From Halosolutus amylolyticus (GTDB taxonomy: Archaea > Halobacteriota > Halobacteria > Halobacteriales > Natrialbaceae): a stretch of 64,000 nt of DNA. Below, piece by piece: positions 1 to 8,862 of this stretch. Made by a program: the position numbers and the translations under genes. The DNA is taken from NCBI RefSeq assembly GCF_023566055.1, contig NZ_JALIQP010000002.1, forward strand, positions 372,001 through 436,000, given 5' to 3'. How positions within the stretch are numbered: the stretch's first letter is position 1; each line of letters opens with the position of its first letter. Under the pieces are notes generated by a model. The model was given only the letters and a program-made list of their open reading frames with translations, searched no databases and had not been told where the DNA came from.

Positions 1-1685
1 TCGCTCGGGTCCGTCGCCTTGACGACCGTGACGGGACCGCCGTGGGCCTGCGTGTGAAGCACTCTGTCGCCGCGTTCGAGGTACTTCTTCACCAGTTCCT
101 CGTTCTGGTCGGCGTTTCGTCCGCCGATGACGAGGAAGTCGTCGCTCGTGTGGAACCACCGGAACCGATCGTACCAGGGCTCGTTCTCCCGAATCGGGAC
201 GGACGACAGGGCGAGCCAGTCCCGGTCCTCGTCCTCGCCGTCGTCCTCGCCCTCGTCGGGCGCGCCGTCCTCGGCTTCCCACCGTTCCTTCCGGCGCTCG
301 ACCGCCTTTAGGTCCTCCCGGGTGTCCTCGATCGCCGCCAGCGCACCCTCTTTTTTCTCCTCGATCCGTTTGGCCTCGGTGTAGAGCCGATCGGCGTTCT
401 GCTCGACGCCGTCGTGGGCGAACAGGTCGATCCGCTCGCCGTCGATTTCGACCGTCACCGTCCCCTCGCTCCCGTCGACGTCGACGACCGCCTCGGCGGC
501 CTCGATGCCCCGTTCGGCCCCCTCCGCGAACCGCTCCTCGATCTCGTCCCACGATCGATCCTGGGCGCGGGCCTCCTGGATCGTCGAGAGGATGTCGTCG
601 ACGAGGCCGTAGTTGGCGTAGAGCAACTCGGCGTTCTCCCGCTGGGCCTCGGCCTGCTGTTCGAACCCCTCGATCGCACCCTCCTGTTGCTCGATGATTC
701 GCTTGTGTTTGGCGATCTCGGCCTCGAAGTCGGGTTTCTGGTCGGTCGGATCGACCTCCTCCTCGTCCTCGAGCGCGAGTTCGAAGAAGTAGTCGTCCAG
801 CGCCGCGAGGAAGCTGTCGGTCGGCTCGGCGAGCAGGTCCTGGCGCTCGTGCTCTTCGAGCGGGAACGGCGTGACGTCGACGACCGGGCCGTCGGCCGCG
901 TCGCCGGCCCCCTCGTTCCCGTCGTCTTCGTCGCCCTCTTCGCGGTAAATCCGGGGCTCGAAGTTCCCGTTGCGGATGTCGAGCGCGAGCCGTTCGATCG
1001 CCTCGTACACCCGCCGGTAGTCGTCCTCGGTCGCGTCGGCGATGTCGAGCCCTTTCTCGACGCCGGCGCGGGTACAGAGTTCCTCCGCGTAGAGGCCGCC
1101 GAAGTTCAACTGGGTCGCGAGCGTCCGGACGACGTCCGTGTCGGAGTCGTCCATCTCGCGATCGAACGCCTCGCGAGAGACCGTCAGCGGGTTCGTCCGC
1201 GTGTCGGGGAACTCGTAGCGAGAGCCGGGGACCACGGTGCGAGACTTGAGCCGGACGGTCTCGAGGCAGTCGATCACCTCGTACTCGCCGTCGGTGACGG
1301 CGACGTTGCCCTGGCCGAACAGTTCCACGATGATGCGGGTCGTCCCGTCCTCGCGCTCGAAGACGAACTCGAGGATGCGATCGAACTCGTACTGTTCGAC
1401 CCCCGCGAAGTCCGCCCCGGAGAGGCGATTGCGGAGCATCATCGCGAACTGCGGCGGTCTACCGGGGGCATCCGGCACGCGTTCGGGCGAGACGGTGTGA
1501 GCGCGTTTGACCTCGCCCACCTCGAGCAACAGTTCCAGCCGGCCCCGATCGAAGTCCCGCATCTTGAGCCGGACCAGGTCGTCGCCGTAGAGATAGGCCT
1601 TGTCGACCTTCGCGCCCTCGTAGGTGCCCAGCTCCTGGACGAGGGCGGCGAGGTCGACGCTCGTGAGTTCCCGCTTGGGATCCAT
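1..1685 (-). CDS. rqcH: RqcH/Rqc2-like NFACT protein (3' part outside window)
   Basis: Ribosome-associated quality control factor of the NFACT (Rqc2/NEMF, FbpA-like) family, which binds obstructed large ribosomal subunits and, in bacteria, directs C-terminal tailing of stalled peptides. About 561 N-terminal residues lie in the window; the gene runs off the left edge, so the last 100-150 residues of a usual ~700-residue protein are missing. The start is an ATG followed by DPKRELTSVDLAALVQELG, a typical NFACT-N opening. A Gln/Glu-rich coiled coil lies around residues 335-500 and the NFACT-R (DUF814) domain begins near WYDRFRWFHTSDDFLVIGG. A T-rich box 26 bases upstream (1709-1715, minus strand) suggests a leaderless transcript. 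The family is clear; the function in a haloarchaeon is inferred. Confidence 0.9.
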   Translation of the reverse strand, partial: MDPKRELTSVDLAALVQELGTYEGAKVDKAYLYGDDLVRLKMRDFDRGRLELLLEVGEVKRAHTVSPERVPDAPGRPPQFAMMLRNRLSGADFAGVEQYEFDRILEFVFEREDGTTRIIVELFGQGNVAVTDGEYEVIDCLETVRLKSRTVVPGSRYEFPDTRTNPLTVSREAFDREMDDSDTDVVRTLATQLNFGGLYAEELCTRAGVEKGLDIADATEDDYRRVYEAIERLALDIRNGNFEPRIYREEGDEDDGNEGAGDAADGPVVDVTPFPLEEHERQDLLAEPTDSFLAALDDYFFELALEDEEEVDPTDQKPDFEAEIAKHKRIIEQQEGAIEGFEQQAEAQRENAELLYANYGLVDDILSTIQEARAQDRSWDEIEERFAEGAERGIEAAEAVVDVDGSEGTVTVEIDGERIDLFAHDGVEQNADRLYTEAKRIEEKKEGALAAIEDTREDLKAVERRKERWEAEDGAPDEGEDDGEDEDRDWLALSSVPIRENEPWYDRFRWFHTSDDFLVIGGRNADQNEELVKKYLERGDRVLHTQAHGGPVTVVKATDPS

Positions 1686-1761
1686 ACCGCACACTCCCCG
1701 GCGCGGTCAAAAAGACGTGTCGCTCCGCTTCGCACGCGCCGCTCGTCGATCGTTCCGACAG

Positions 1762-1767
1762 TATAAT
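1762..1767 (+). promoter_or_regulatory. TATA box upstream of the 1793 and 1885 starts
   Basis: TATAAT lies 29 bases before an ATG at 1793, the spacing of a leaderless haloarchaeal promoter, and about 120 bases before the larger gene at 1885. It is the only good TATA-like box between this gene and the divergent rqcH gene. Confidence 0.5.
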
Positions 1768-1792
1768 CCGAATCCACCCGCTTTGAACGCGT

Positions 1793-1888
1793 ATGAACGA
1801 CGGCAGTGGCGCTCGATCGCTCGATCGGGGTCGGCCGACGCGGTGTGAGCGGACCCGACCGCACCTCGGCGGAGGGCGAGACGCATGA
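1793..1888 (+). CDS. possible 31-residue leaderless small ORF coupled to the next gene
   Basis: An ATG placed 29 bases after a TATA box opens a 31-codon frame whose TGA overlaps the ATG of the following gene in an ATGA junction. The peptide (MNDGSGARSLDRG..., Arg/Gly-rich, one Cys) resembles no family I know. Promoter spacing and the stop/start overlap argue for translation. The basic composition, unlike the acidic proteins around it, argues that it may be a chance frame in a GC-rich leader. Confidence 0.3.
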   Translation: MNDGSGARSLDRGRPTRCERTRPHLGGGRDA

Positions 1889-2541
1889 GCCAGGCACCCG
1901 ATCGCCGCTGGGAGGACGTCTTCCAGCTCCCCTCGTTCTTCGATCGGCTCGAAGACGAGGGCGGCATCTCCGTGCTGGACCTGGTCGAGGAACTGACCGC
2001 GAGCGGACAGGTCGACATCGACGTCTACGGTATCGTCTACCACGATCGAGGGATCCGGGCACCGGGGTACGACGCGACGTTCGTCCACGAACCGACCGGG
2101 TCCCGGGGCCGACCCGCGTTCAGCGTCGAAGTTGACACCGTGGGTCCGCGAAACACCTGGGAGAAGTTCGACGACACGCTCTCGTGGGACGTCTACCTCG
2201 TCCGGACGGACGATCTGGCCGCGATCGCGTGGCTCAGCGACGAGGAGTACAAGGTCGAGGACGCGGATCACTTCCAGTCCAAACAGGAGGCGGTCGCCGC
2301 CGGGCGGTTCTCGTTCGGCGTCTTCCTCTACGACGAGGCGGCGTGGACCCAGCGGGTCGAACGCCTCCGGGCGACGAACGCGCCCGCGTTCCTCCTGCAG
2401 GACGACGGCCAGCCGATCTTCCCGGAGACGCAGGCGGAGTTCTACGACGTCGTCGACTCGACGGTCACCGAGTTCCGGACGACCGGCGGGAACGCACCCT
2501 CGTACCTCGGCGTGCTCGAACTGGAGGTTACGATCGACTAA
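1885..2541 (+). CDS. conserved haloarchaeal protein of unknown function
   Basis: A 218-residue acidic soluble protein with no signal peptide or membrane segment; I do not recognise a named domain. It is rich in Asp/Glu and aromatic residues and has well-formed alternating strand and helix patterns, so it is very probably a real globular protein. The ATG is preceded by GGAGG (1871-1875) at a suitable distance, one of the few clear Shine-Dalgarno sites here, so it is probably translated from a leadered message starting near 1790. It is divergent from rqcH and convergent with the TenA gene. Confidence 0.75.
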   Translation: MSQAPDRRWEDVFQLPSFFDRLEDEGGISVLDLVEELTASGQVDIDVYGIVYHDRGIRAPGYDATFVHEPTGSRGRPAFSVEVDTVGPRNTWEKFDDTLSWDVYLVRTDDLAAIAWLSDEEYKVEDADHFQSKQEAVAAGRFSFGVFLYDEAAWTQRVERLRATNAPAFLLQDDGQPIFPETQAEFYDVVDSTVTEFRTTGGNAPSYLGVLELEVTID

Positions 2542-2571
2542 AGTAGTAACCGCGGCGCGGACCCGCCCCGG

Positions 2572-3231
2572 TCAGACGTCCCAGTCCTCCTCGGTGTAGG
2601 CCATCTCCCAGAACCGGTACTCCAGCCTGGCGCTCGTGAGAAACGCCGCCCGCATCGCGTCGTGCTCGCCGGGGTAGCGCTCGCCGCAGCGATCGACGAA
2701 CGCGCGACACCAGTCGGTCGCCTCGCGGAACTCCGCGCTCGTGTACATCTCGATGAACGGGGTGTACCGGTGGTCCTCGTCGGCAAGGTCGGCCATGTGC
2801 TCGGCGACGTCGAGGTAGCCCTGCATACACGGGTACAGCGCAGCCGCAATCTCTGCGACTGATCCCTCGTAGGCGGTCCGCAGGAGGAAGTTCGTGTACG
2901 CGACGCACGTCGGAGCCTTCTCGACGGTTTCCAGTTGCTCGCGCGAGATACCGTAGTCGGCGGCGAACTCGCGGTGGAGGTCCATCTCGTGATCGAGCAC
3001 CTGGTGAGCGACGCCGAGCAGGTGCGTCATCGTCTCCTCGTCGCGCGCTTTCACGCCCGCGATCGCGAACAGACGCGCGTAATCCAGCAGATACCGGTAG
3101 TCCTGTTTCACCCAGTGTTCGAACGCGGCCTCGTCGAGCGCTCCGGCGGCGAGTTCCCGGACGAACGGGTGCTCAAGCTGTGCCTCCCAGATGTCCGCCC
3201 CGGCCTCGAGGAGCGTGTCGCTGAACGCCAT
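2572..3231 (-). CDS. tenA: TenA/thiaminase II family protein
   Basis: A 219-residue all-helical TenA-family protein. The family hydrolyses aminopyrimidine breakdown products of thiamine in the salvage route. The active-site Cys is in ALYPCMQGY, and EHPFVRELAAGALDEAAFEHWVKQDY-type N-terminal sequence (quoted here in part: FVRELAAG, FEHWVKQDYRYLLDYAR) and the C-terminal aromatic helix YRFWEMAY fit the family. An upstream GTG at 3249 is in frame, but a TATA-like box (TTATAA, 3259-3264) sits about 30 bases before the ATG at 3231, so 3231 is chosen with a leaderless message. No other thiamine gene lies nearby. Confidence 0.88.
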   Translation of the reverse strand: MAFSDTLLEAGADIWEAQLEHPFVRELAAGALDEAAFEHWVKQDYRYLLDYARLFAIAGVKARDEETMTHLLGVAHQVLDHEMDLHREFAADYGISREQLETVEKAPTCVAYTNFLLRTAYEGSVAEIAAALYPCMQGYLDVAEHMADLADEDHRYTPFIEMYTSAEFREATDWCRAFVDRCGERYPGEHDAMRAAFLTSARLEYRFWEMAYTEEDWDV

Positions 3232-3691
3232 CAGGACACTGTGACGCACTCTGTCGCATTATAACTAGGTCGTAAAAATCGATGGTACCTCGTCGTGTGC
3301 GTCCGGCAGACGGCACTCCGATCGGTACCGGGAATCGCGGACGGACGATCGAAGAGGACCGACGGCCGACCGGCGAACCGAGACACGCTCCGTCGGGGGT
3401 CGCTCCGTGGGGGGAGCGAGGAGTGTACCGGCGGCGCGGTCGGACGAAATACAGTTCGGTGTGTCGTTGTCGATCTGGGGGGAGTCGACAACGGTGCCGA
3501 CAACAGTCGGCAGAAGATAGTTTTCCCGCCACCAGTATAAAATTTCTCCACGTCCTCGGACGTTTTCAATCAACGATGAATACGGAGACAAGATGGTGAG
3601 CGGAGTCGGTGTCGCTGACCGATCGCGTCGCGAGCCATCGTAGCCGGACCGGTCTCGGAGCTCGACGCGATCGTGATGCGACGCCCGGCGG
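3232..3691. other. 460-base intergenic region with an orphan TATA box
   Basis: No convincing gene on either strand. A strong AT-rich box (AGTATAAAATTT, 3534-3545) reads as a promoter on both strands, but no ORF starts at leaderless distance from it: the first plus-strand ATG opens only seven codons, and the minus direction leads 280 bases to tenA. The rest is GC-rich with no repeat. Confidence 0.5.
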
Positions 3692-5401
3692 TCAGAGTCG
3701 CTTGCTCACGTACGGTCCGTCCTGGTGGTAGCCGAGTTTGGTCCGGTAGTACTCCCGGGCACCGATTCCCGAGATGACGCTCACCTTGTCGTAGCCGGCG
3801 TCGGCGGCGAGTTCCTCGGCACGGGCCATCAGTCGCTGTCCGTATCCCTGGTGCTGGTGCTGATCGGTCTGGCCCTCGTCCGCTCGCGGGCCCTGCCCGC
3901 TCGCGTTTTCCGAGCCGCGCGGCTCGCTCCCCACCGTGACTTCGCTCCCGTACACGTGCAGTTCGCGAACCAGCGCCGCGTTCTCGAGTTCCGATCGGAC
4001 CGGATCTCCCGGGAACCGAAGCCGGCAGAACCCGATCAGGAGGTCCTTCTCGAAGTCCTCGAACGAGATGAAGTGTTCCGTCCCGCCGCAGGCCTCGTAG
4101 GTCGTGACGTCGAGTTCGACGTTCTCGGGCGTTTCGTCGTTCATCCCGACCTCGCGACAGCGGATGCACTCGCACTCCCAGCCGTGCTCGTCCATGCGCT
4201 GGCGCGCGAGTTGTCGGAGGTTCGACTTCCAGACGCCCGCGTCGATGAAGTCGGCCGGGATGTCCCGCTGGACGCGCTGGAGTCGCGTATAGCGGGGGAT
4301 CATGTCCTTGATCTCGGCGACGAGGTCGGCGGCCTCCTCGTTGCCGAGCGGTTCGTACTCGTCCCGGTGCCACCAGTCGTAGGTGGCCGTCCCGCGGACG
4401 ACGAGCGTCGGGTAGATCTTGAGGTAGTCGGGTTTCCACTGCTCCTGTTCGAAAAGTCGGCGGAAGTCCTCGAGACACATCTCCGTCGACATCCCGGGCT
4501 GGCCGGGCATCATGTGGAACCCGACCTTGAACGCCGCGTCGCGAAGGCGCTGGTTGGCGTCGATCGACTCGGCGACGCCGTGGCCGCGGTGCATCTCCCG
4601 GTTGATCCGCTCGTAGGTGGTCTGGACGCCCACCTCGACTTTCGTGCCGCCGAGATCGAGCATCCGATCGATCTGTTCGGGATCGCACCAGTCGGGTTTG
4701 GTCTCGAACGTGGTGCCGATGTTGCGCACGTCCGCGGTCTCGTTCTCGGCGATGACGTCCTCGAGGTACTTCCACTCGTACTCCTCGGGATCCTGCGCGA
4801 AGCTCTCGCCTTCGGCCGGTTCGGGCTCCGTCTCGACGTCGTAGTCGTTCATCGCCTCGAGGGCACGCTTGACGAACCACTCCTGGTAATCGTGACTCCG
4901 GGCGGTCATCGTCCCGCCCATCAGGATGAGTTCGACCTTGTCGACGGGGTGACCGATCTCCCGGAGTTGCTCGAGTCGCAGTCGAACCTGGCCGTACGGA
5001 TCGTAGTCGTTCTGGACGCCGCGAGCCGCGGCGGGTTCCTCGCCCGTGTAGCTCTGGGAACTCGAGAACTCCGAGTCCGGCCCGCCGGGACAGTAGAGGC
5101 ACTTCCCGTGGGGACAGCGCTCGGGCGAGGTCATGATCGCGACCGGCGAGACGCCGGAGGCCGTCCGGACCGGCTTGCGCTGGAGCACCGACTGGAGTTC
5201 CTCGCGGTGCTCGTCCGGCGCGTAGTCCACCAGTTCGGAGTTCTTGGGGACCTTCGGTGCCGAGTACTCCGAACAGGCCTCGAGTTTGGCTTTCTCGACC
5301 TCGTCGCGATCGATCTCGCCCGCGAGGATCCGCTCGACGAGCGTCTCACAGACCTGCTCGAACGCGTCGGTTTCGGTCGGATCGGGCGTCTCGGTACTCA
5401 C
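3692..5401 (-). CDS. elp3: tRNA uridine(34) acetyltransferase Elp3
   Basis: A 569-residue radical-SAM/GNAT enzyme that starts the cm5U34 modification of wobble uridine in tRNAs; archaeal Elp3 acts without the other Elongator subunits. The iron-sulfur ligands are Cys96, Cys101 and Cys104 in CPHGKCLYCPGG, followed by the Elp3-typical SQSYTGEEPAA stretch. The C-terminal GNAT domain includes GQRLMARAEELA and GIGAREYYRTKLGYHQDG. Between the two domains is a low-complexity insert (about residues 485-512) that coincides with a palindrome at DNA level. The start is a GTG with a TATA-like box (CTTATTC) 27 bases upstream, so probably leaderless. Confidence 0.95.
   Translation of the reverse strand: MSTETPDPTETDAFEQVCETLVERILAGEIDRDEVEKAKLEACSEYSAPKVPKNSELVDYAPDEHREELQSVLQRKPVRTASGVSPVAIMTSPERCPHGKCLYCPGGPDSEFSSSQSYTGEEPAAARGVQNDYDPYGQVRLRLEQLREIGHPVDKVELILMGGTMTARSHDYQEWFVKRALEAMNDYDVETEPEPAEGESFAQDPEEYEWKYLEDVIAENETADVRNIGTTFETKPDWCDPEQIDRMLDLGGTKVEVGVQTTYERINREMHRGHGVAESIDANQRLRDAAFKVGFHMMPGQPGMSTEMCLEDFRRLFEQEQWKPDYLKIYPTLVVRGTATYDWWHRDEYEPLGNEEAADLVAEIKDMIPRYTRLQRVQRDIPADFIDAGVWKSNLRQLARQRMDEHGWECECIRCREVGMNDETPENVELDVTTYEACGGTEHFISFEDFEKDLLIGFCRLRFPGDPVRSELENAALVRELHVYGSEVTVGSEPRGSENASGQGPRADEGQTDQHQHQGYGQRLMARAEELAADAGYDKVSVISGIGAREYYRTKLGYHQDGPYVSKRL
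3911..3926. repeat. 16-bp perfect palindrome inside elp3
   Basis: CGAGCCGCGCGGCTCG is a perfect palindrome coding for part of a Ser/Gly/Arg-rich insert between the catalytic domains of Elp3. Its placement in a linker suggests an in-frame insertion tolerated by the protein. Confidence 0.6.
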
Positions 5402-5582
5402 TACTGGACGGTCGTCGCCGTTCGTGAATAAGCGTGTCGGACTCCGGAACCGCGGGTTCCGTCTCGAACGCCGCGTCGTCGGTCGGCGGTCAGCAAATCG
5501 ATCGTCCGTTGGTTTCCGTCACGAATCCCACGTCGGAAAGGTAATCGTTTAAGAGTGGGGTCGCCCTATCCCGGCGTACTGA

Positions 5583-8048
5583 ATGTCACCCGACCTGGCG
5601 ATGGTCGTCGCCGCGGTCGCGTTACCGTTCGTCGCTGCCGGACTCACACCCCTGCTTTTCCGGCTGCTCGACGAGCGAACCGGCTACGCGGGCGCTCTCG
5701 TCGCGATGACGTCGTTCGCGTTGCTCGCGTCGCAATACAGCGTGGCGACGACGAGTCCTGGGACCGTCGCCCTCGCCTGGATCCCGTCGATCGACGTCGC
5801 GCTGCGGTTCTACGTCGACGGCTGGGGGCTGCTGTTCGCCCTGCTCGCCTCCGGTATCGGGACGCTCATCTTCCTGTACTCCCCCGCGTACATGCACGGC
5901 GAGTCTCACCTCGCCAGGTTCTACGCCGCGTTGCTCGCGTTCATGGGGTCGATCATCGGCGTCGCGCTGGCGGCCGACCTGATCGCGATCTTCCTCTTCT
6001 GGGAACTCACCAGCCTCGCGTCGTTCGTCCTGATCGGCCACTACACCGACGACGACTCCTCGCAGTACGCCGCCCGGATGGCCATGCTCGTCACCGTCGG
6101 CGGCGGCCTCTTCCTGCTGGTCGGCTTCATCCTGCTCTCGATCGTCGCGGTCGACGTCCCCGCGGTCGAATCCGCCTACAACCTCGCCGCGATGCTCGAG
6201 AACCCCGACGCGATGCAGTCTGCCCTCCGCGATCGGGGGCTGTTCGTACCGGTGCTCGGACTGCTCGCGATCGGCGCGGGGTCGAAGTCCGCCCAGGTCC
6301 CGCTTCACTTCTGGCTCCCGAACGCGATGGCAGCCCCCACGCCAGTCTCTGCTTTCCTCCACTCCGCGACGATGGTGAAGGTCGGCGTCTACTTCGTCGG
6401 CCGCGTGCGCCCGATTCTCGTCGGGGAGGAGTGGCTCATCCTGTTCGCGACGCTCGGGTTGACGACGATGACCGTCTGTGCGATCCTGGCGGTCGCCGCC
6501 ACGGACATCAAGGAACTGTTGGCGTACTCGACGGCGAGCCACCTCGGACTGATGATCGCCGGCTTCGGCTTCACGTCGATCTACGGGGCCGAAACCGGCG
6601 TCTTCCACCTGCTCAACCACGCCCTGTTCAAGGCCGCGCTCTTCCTCGTCGCCGGGATCGTCGCCCACGAGGCCGGCACCCGGCGGATCGACGCCCTCGG
6701 CGGACTCCGCCACGACCTTCCGGTTACGGCGGCGATCACCACGATCGTCGCGCTCAGCATGGCCGGCATCCCCCCGTTCAACGGCTTCTACTCGAAGGAA
6801 CTGCTGTTCGAGGCGGCCGTCGAGGCGAGCCACTACCACGACATCGGCGCGCTCGGCTGGCTCTACCCCGCGGTGGCCGTCTTCGGGAGCATCTTCACCG
6901 TCCTCTACTCGCTCCGGTTCCTGGGCCTGTTCTTCGGCAGCCGTCCCGACGGCCTCGGCGACGTGCACGAACCCTCGATCATGCTCATCCTTCCGCCCGC
7001 CGTCCTGGCCGCGCTCGCCGCCGTCGTCAGCGTCGACCCCCAACTCGCGGTCCGGGTCATCGTCCAGTCCGGCGTCGACGCGACCGCGACCGACCCCGAG
7101 GCGATGCACGTCGGCCTCCCCACCTCGTACTCGACCCCCGTCGGGATGAGCGCGATCGCGATCGGGGTCGGCTTCGCCGCCTACCCGTTCTACGATCGGA
7201 TTCACGACGCGATCCGATCGGTCCCGGCCGCGTCACCTCCGGTGAGCGCGAACTGGTGGTACGACGCCGTCGTCGGGAACCTCACGGGTGTGGGCTCGTG
7301 GCTCGGTTCGCGGGTCCACAACGGGCTGCTCCGGACGTACGCGACGTGGACGCTGGCTGCCACCTCCGCGTTCGCGCTCGTCGGCTTCGCCGCCACGGTG
7401 GCCGTCGCCCCCGCCGACCTCGTGGGCGTCGACGCCACGCCGGCGATCGCGCTCGTGCTGGCGGTGGCGGTGGTGGCCGCCCTCGCAGTCGTCACGTCCG
7501 ACTCGCACGTCGCCGGCATCCTCACGCTCTCGATCCTCGGGTTCATGATCGCCATCTTCTACATCCTCGCCAGCGCGCCGGACCTCGCGCTGACGCAACT
7601 GGTCGTCGAGACGCTCCTGCTCGTGATCTTCCTGCTCGTGATCGAGGAGATTCCCGAGTACTACGAGGTCGACCTCGGCAGGGTCGCCCGCGACGCCGTC
7701 CTCTCGGTGGCCGTCGGCGCGACAGTGTTCGTCACGGTCCTGCTCACGACCGACGCCAGCCCCGAGGGGAGCACGGACGTCGCCCGCTACTACGCCGAGA
7801 ACGCGGTTCCCGAGGGCGGCGGTACGAACATCGTCAACGTGATCCTGGTCGACTTCCGCGGCTTCGACACGCTCGGCGAACTCGTGGTGGTCGCGCTGGC
7901 CGCCATCTCGATCCTGACGCTGATCGTCATGCGATCCGGCGGCGGCGACGAGACGGGGACCGACGACACGAGGGCTGACGACGTGACGGCCGACGACACG
8001 AGGGCTGACGAGACGGGGATCGACGACACAGGAGGTGCGGACCGATGA
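5583..8048 (+). CDS. mrpA: Mrp cation/proton antiporter subunit A
   Basis: An 821-residue polytopic protein of the complex-I ND5/MrpA family, the large ion-translocating subunit of the Mrp (Mnh) Na+/H+ antiporter in the cytoplasmic membrane. The family core KSAQVPLHFWLPNAMAAPTP and the HSATMVKVG stretch are present near residues 238-264. The C-terminal third holds the DUF4040/MbhE-like part typical of MrpA (ILASAPDLALTQLVVETL, then EEIPEYYE). The last 30 residues are a repetitive Asp/Thr tail (TDDTRADD...), encoded by short direct repeats at 7966-8035. TTTAAG at 5548 is a likely TATA box. First gene of a seven-gene operon; overlaps mrpB by ATGA. Confidence 0.95.
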   Translation: MSPDLAMVVAAVALPFVAAGLTPLLFRLLDERTGYAGALVAMTSFALLASQYSVATTSPGTVALAWIPSIDVALRFYVDGWGLLFALLASGIGTLIFLYSPAYMHGESHLARFYAALLAFMGSIIGVALAADLIAIFLFWELTSLASFVLIGHYTDDDSSQYAARMAMLVTVGGGLFLLVGFILLSIVAVDVPAVESAYNLAAMLENPDAMQSALRDRGLFVPVLGLLAIGAGSKSAQVPLHFWLPNAMAAPTPVSAFLHSATMVKVGVYFVGRVRPILVGEEWLILFATLGLTTMTVCAILAVAATDIKELLAYSTASHLGLMIAGFGFTSIYGAETGVFHLLNHALFKAALFLVAGIVAHEAGTRRIDALGGLRHDLPVTAAITTIVALSMAGIPPFNGFYSKELLFEAAVEASHYHDIGALGWLYPAVAVFGSIFTVLYSLRFLGLFFGSRPDGLGDVHEPSIMLILPPAVLAALAAVVSVDPQLAVRVIVQSGVDATATDPEAMHVGLPTSYSTPVGMSAIAIGVGFAAYPFYDRIHDAIRSVPAASPPVSANWWYDAVVGNLTGVGSWLGSRVHNGLLRTYATWTLAATSAFALVGFAATVAVAPADLVGVDATPAIALVLAVAVVAALAVVTSDSHVAGILTLSILGFMIAIFYILASAPDLALTQLVVETLLLVIFLLVIEEIPEYYEVDLGRVARDAVLSVAVGATVFVTVLLTTDASPEGSTDVARYYAENAVPEGGGTNIVNVILVDFRGFDTLGELVVVALAAISILTLIVMRSGGGDETGTDDTRADDVTADDTRADETGIDDTGGADR

Positions 8049-8512
8049 CGACGACGGTCATCATGCGGACGACCGCCCGGGTGATCGTCCCGATCATCCT
8101 GGTCGTCTCCATCTCCCTGTTCGTCGAGGGACACAACCTCCCCGGCGGCGGCTTCATCGGCGGCGTGCTCACGACGACGGCGTTCGCGATCGTCTACCTC
8201 GCGTTCGGCCTGGACTTCTTAGAGCGCGGGGTGCTCGGTCGCGACGTCGACCCCGGAAAAGAGCCCTCGCGCGATCGGGTCGTCGTGGCCTACCGGCGCG
8301 TCTTCGAGTACGGGCTGGCGATCGCCGTCGTCAGCGGACTGGTCCCGCTGCTGTTCGGCCGGGCCTTCCTCACGCAGACGTTCTGGGAGTTCGAGGGCGT
8401 GCCGATCTACCACCACGTCGAGGTGGCGAGCGCGCTCGCGTTCGACTTCGGGGTCTACTGCGTGGTCGTCGGCGGCCTGCTGACGATCCTCTCGGTGGTG
8501 GGGGCAGAATGA
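8045..8512 (+). CDS. mrpB: Mrp antiporter subunit B
   Basis: A 155-residue membrane protein of the MnhB family. After a short start it gives ARVIVPIILVVSISLFVEGH and then PGGGFIGGVL, the family signature, followed by two more hydrophobic spans. MrpB is needed for assembly and function of the antiporter. It starts inside the mrpA stop (ATGA) and ends inside the mrpC start, so translation is probably coupled. Confidence 0.94.
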   Translation: MTTTVIMRTTARVIVPIILVVSISLFVEGHNLPGGGFIGGVLTTTAFAIVYLAFGLDFLERGVLGRDVDPGKEPSRDRVVVAYRRVFEYGLAIAVVSGLVPLLFGRAFLTQTFWEFEGVPIYHHVEVASALAFDFGVYCVVVGGLLTILSVVGAE

Positions 8513-8862
8513 CGGCGATCGTCCTCGCGGCCGTGATCGGCGCGCTGTTCGCGCTGGGCACGTTCCTGATCCTCCGGCGGGACCTGATCCGGGTCGTCTG
8601 GGGGCTGGCGATCATCGGCCAGGCGGCGAACGTCTACCTGCTCGCGATGGGCGGCATCGCGCCGGGGACCGCCGACACGGTGCCAGTGCTGGCCGGCCAC
8701 GGCGAGCACGTGCCGGAGACGGCCGATCCGCTGGTCCAGGCGCTGGTCCTGACCGCGATCGTCATCGGCTTCGGCATGACCGCGTTCGCGCTCGTGCTCT
8801 CCTACCGGGTCTACGAGGAACACGACACGCTGGACGTCTCCGAACTGGGTGATCGAGAATGA
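8509..8862 (+). CDS. mrpC: Mrp antiporter subunit C (NuoK-like)
   Basis: A 117-residue three-helix membrane protein related to complex-I subunit NuoK. The helices are about residues 3-22, 28-46 and 80-105, and the family signature GQAANVYLLAMGG and ALVLTAIVIGFGMTAFAL is clear. The region between helices 2 and 3 is polar with several His. It overlaps both neighbours by four bases. NuoK-like subunits carry one of the proton paths; that role here is inferred from the family. Confidence 0.94.
   Translation: MTAIVLAAVIGALFALGTFLILRRDLIRVVWGLAIIGQAANVYLLAMGGIAPGTADTVPVLAGHGEHVPETADPLVQALVLTAIVIGFGMTAFALVLSYRVYEEHDTLDVSELGDRE

Noticed and set aside
414-1766. A 450-codon open frame on the plus strand opposite rqcH, and similar long antisense frames opposite elp3 (3725-5431), the Mrp genes and the 13-repeat gene (60678-63359).
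   Set aside because: Antisense shadows of GC-rich genes with GC-biased third positions. Their products are Arg/Val/Leu- or Arg/Asp-rich without domain patterns, while the other strand encodes clear families.
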